Shown here piece by piece: positions 63,024 to 64,000 of a stretch of 64,000 nucleotides of DNA. How positions within the stretch are numbered: position 1 is the first letter of the stretch; each line of letters begins with the position of its first letter. The stretch spans positions 1,426,001 to 1,490,000 of the forward strand of contig CAVPUA010000003.1 in NCBI GenBank assembly GCA_963708805.1, in the 5' to 3' direction. The position numbers and the translations under genes are program-made. The DNA is from CAVPUA01 sp963708805 (lineage in GTDB: Bacteria > Actinomycetota > Actinomycetes > Mycobacteriales > Jatrophihabitantaceae). Under the pieces are notes generated by a model. It had not been told where the DNA came from and searched no databases. It saw nothing but the letters and a program-made list of their open reading frames with translations.

Positions 63024-64000
63024 TCAGACGCCGGCCGTCTCGGACAGGAACTGCTCGCGCAGCCGGTAGCGCTGGATCTTGGTCGCCGACATCGGCCACT
63101 CGCTGACGATGCGTACGTGCCGCGGGCACCTTGTAGCTCGCGATCTGTCCCCTGCAGTAGTCGATGAAGTCCTCGGGCGTGGCCGTGTAGCCGTCGCGCA
63201 ACTCGATGAAGGCGCAGGCGACCTCGGTCGAGCCGATCGTCGGGAACGCCGACGACCTGCACCAGTTCGACCGCCGGGTGCTTGCTCAGGTACGACTCGA
63301 TCTCGGCCGGCGCGACGTTCTCGCCACCGACCTTGAGCATGTCCTTGATACGGCCGAAGTAGGCGATCTGGCCGTCGGCGTCGACCGAGCACTGGTCGCC
63401 GGTGTGCAGCCAGCCGTGCGTCGTCGAGCACCTGGGCCGTGCGCTCAGGGTCCTTGTAGTAGCCCTTCATGACCGCGTGGCCGCGTACGAGGATCTCGCC
63501 CTTCTCGCCGCGGGGCAGCTCGTCGCCGGTCTCGGGGTCGACGATCTTGACCTCGGTGCTCGGCACCGGTGGCCCGACCGTGAGCTCGAGCTGTTCGACC
63601 GTCTCGTGGGCATCGTTGTAGCTGACGATGCCGCCGCCCTCGGTGATGCCGTAACTGCCGATCTGCGGCGCGCTTCGGCAGGGCCCGCTGCATGATCCGC
63701 AACGTCTCGACCGGGGCGACGTTGAGCCAGACCCGGACCTGGCTGAGGTCGGTGCGCTCCCAGTCGGGGTGGTTGATCAGCGGCATGGTGATCGGCGGGA
63801 AGCAGGGGTAGATCAGCGTCGGCGGGAACTCGCGCATCTGAGCCAGTGCGGTGGCCGGGTCGAAGTGCGTCATCGAGACGAACGTGCCGCCGACATCGAG
63901 CGTGAAGTTGATCGGCAGGATGGCCGACATGTGGAACAGCGGCAGCGGGTCCCAGAACACGTCGCCGTCACGGACGGTGAAGCGCACGCCGCCCTCGCGC
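63024..64000 (-). CDS. second acyl-CoA ligase-type enzyme, N-terminus outside window, frameshifted
   Basis: Only the C-terminal 320 or so residues are present. Visible are DVFWDPLPLFHMSAILPINF, LIYPCFPPITMPLINHPDWE, the ITEGGG form of the substrate motif (GSYGITEGGGIVSYN), the ELPRGEKGEILVRGHAVMKG stretch, LKVGGENVAPAEIESYLSKH (hinge) and TKIQRYRLREQFL with the catalytic Lys near the end. Having GENV with A/PAEIE places it in the fatty-acyl or cyclic-acid CoA ligases rather than acetyl-CoA synthetases. It is a distinct family member from its downstream neighbour, which suggests a pathway activating two different acids or a divergent duplicate. Frame changes lie near 63680, 63420, 63250 and 63120. 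Confidence 0.85.

Overview
The window is a stretch of high-GC (about 70%) chromosome from an actinobacterium (class Actinomycetes). The evidence is the gene content (WhiB2, MtrA-MtrB-LpqB, FbiC for coenzyme F420, DUF3499, DUF3107, DUF6912, WXG100), frequent GTG starts, many GTGA/ATGA stop-start overlaps, and gene order that follows blocks of the Mycobacterium tuberculosis chromosome: Rv2230c-Rv2228c, then Rv3260c-Rv3255c, Rv3248c, Rv3246c-Rv3240c, Rv3235, and Rv3212-Rv3208A. The genus cannot be fixed. The mix of SpoIIM, DUF4129/MoxR/DUF58 and TPM proteins suggests a Frankiales/Nakamurellales-like or related non-mycobacterial lineage, which is an inference.

Layout. 0-2.7 kb: Nif3 - zinc ribbon - RNase H/phosphatase. 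2.7-6.9 kb: a membrane-anchored sulfite-oxidase-type molybdoenzyme, convergent with a lysine catabolic pair (lysine 6-dehydrogenase type and aminoadipate semialdehyde dehydrogenase type). 7-9.5 kb: fbiC. 9.6-12 kb: class F sortase and its likely anchored surface protein. 12-18.3 kb: whiB2, metallopeptidase, DUF3499, then a mannose-phosphate block (manB, Trm112-like, SIS protein, cation transporter, manA). 18.3-20.2 kb: MerR regulator and ahcY. 20.3-27.4 kb: RDD protein, SpoIIM protein, and an operon of GPDPase-membrane, DUF4129, DUF4350, MoxR and DUF58 proteins. 27.5-28.5 kb: acyl-ACP desaturase. 28.5-37.2 kb: mtrA-mtrB-lpqB, comF-like, hpf, secA. 37.2-39.5 kb: Rv3235-like, LysM protein, an unknown, an excisionase-type HTH. 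39.7-45.4 kb: SAF/CpaB-like protein with a CpaE-like ATPase, wax ester synthase, DUF6912, pruA. 45.4-50.8 kb: a compact type VII-secretion-like locus (FHA-FtsK ATPase, divergent WXG100 protein, suppressor-of-fused domain protein). 50.8-64 kb: deacetylase, MaoC-like, small membrane protein, PH domain, PHP phosphoesterase, TPM protein, RecB-like nuclease, hydrolase, PQQ-propeller, DEAD helicase, ferritin-like, DUF3107 and two acyl-CoA ligase-type enzymes, the last running off the end.

Reading quality. More than half of the genes, including essential ones such as secA, mtrB and manA, are broken by one-base frameshifts although the protein stays recognisable across frames. They are annotated as single CDS spanning all frames. 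At 17 shift sites checked base by base, the extra base sits beside the third codon position and differs from it (usually C beside G), as if two synonymous alleles had both been written into the consensus. A block from about 37.8 to 50.8 kb is nearly free of this. I read this as collapsed strain variation or unpolished long reads, not as pseudogenes.

Regulation. At least six genes have a TANNNT -10 box ending exactly six bases before the start codon, the signature of leaderless transcription; others (hpf, maoC-like, the WXG100 gene, ahcY) have clear Shine-Dalgarno sites. Convergent junctions at 20.2 and 60.9 kb carry stacked inverted repeats that probably end transcription. No tRNA, rRNA, CRISPR array or insertion sequence was seen, and no gap between genes exceeds about 200 bases.
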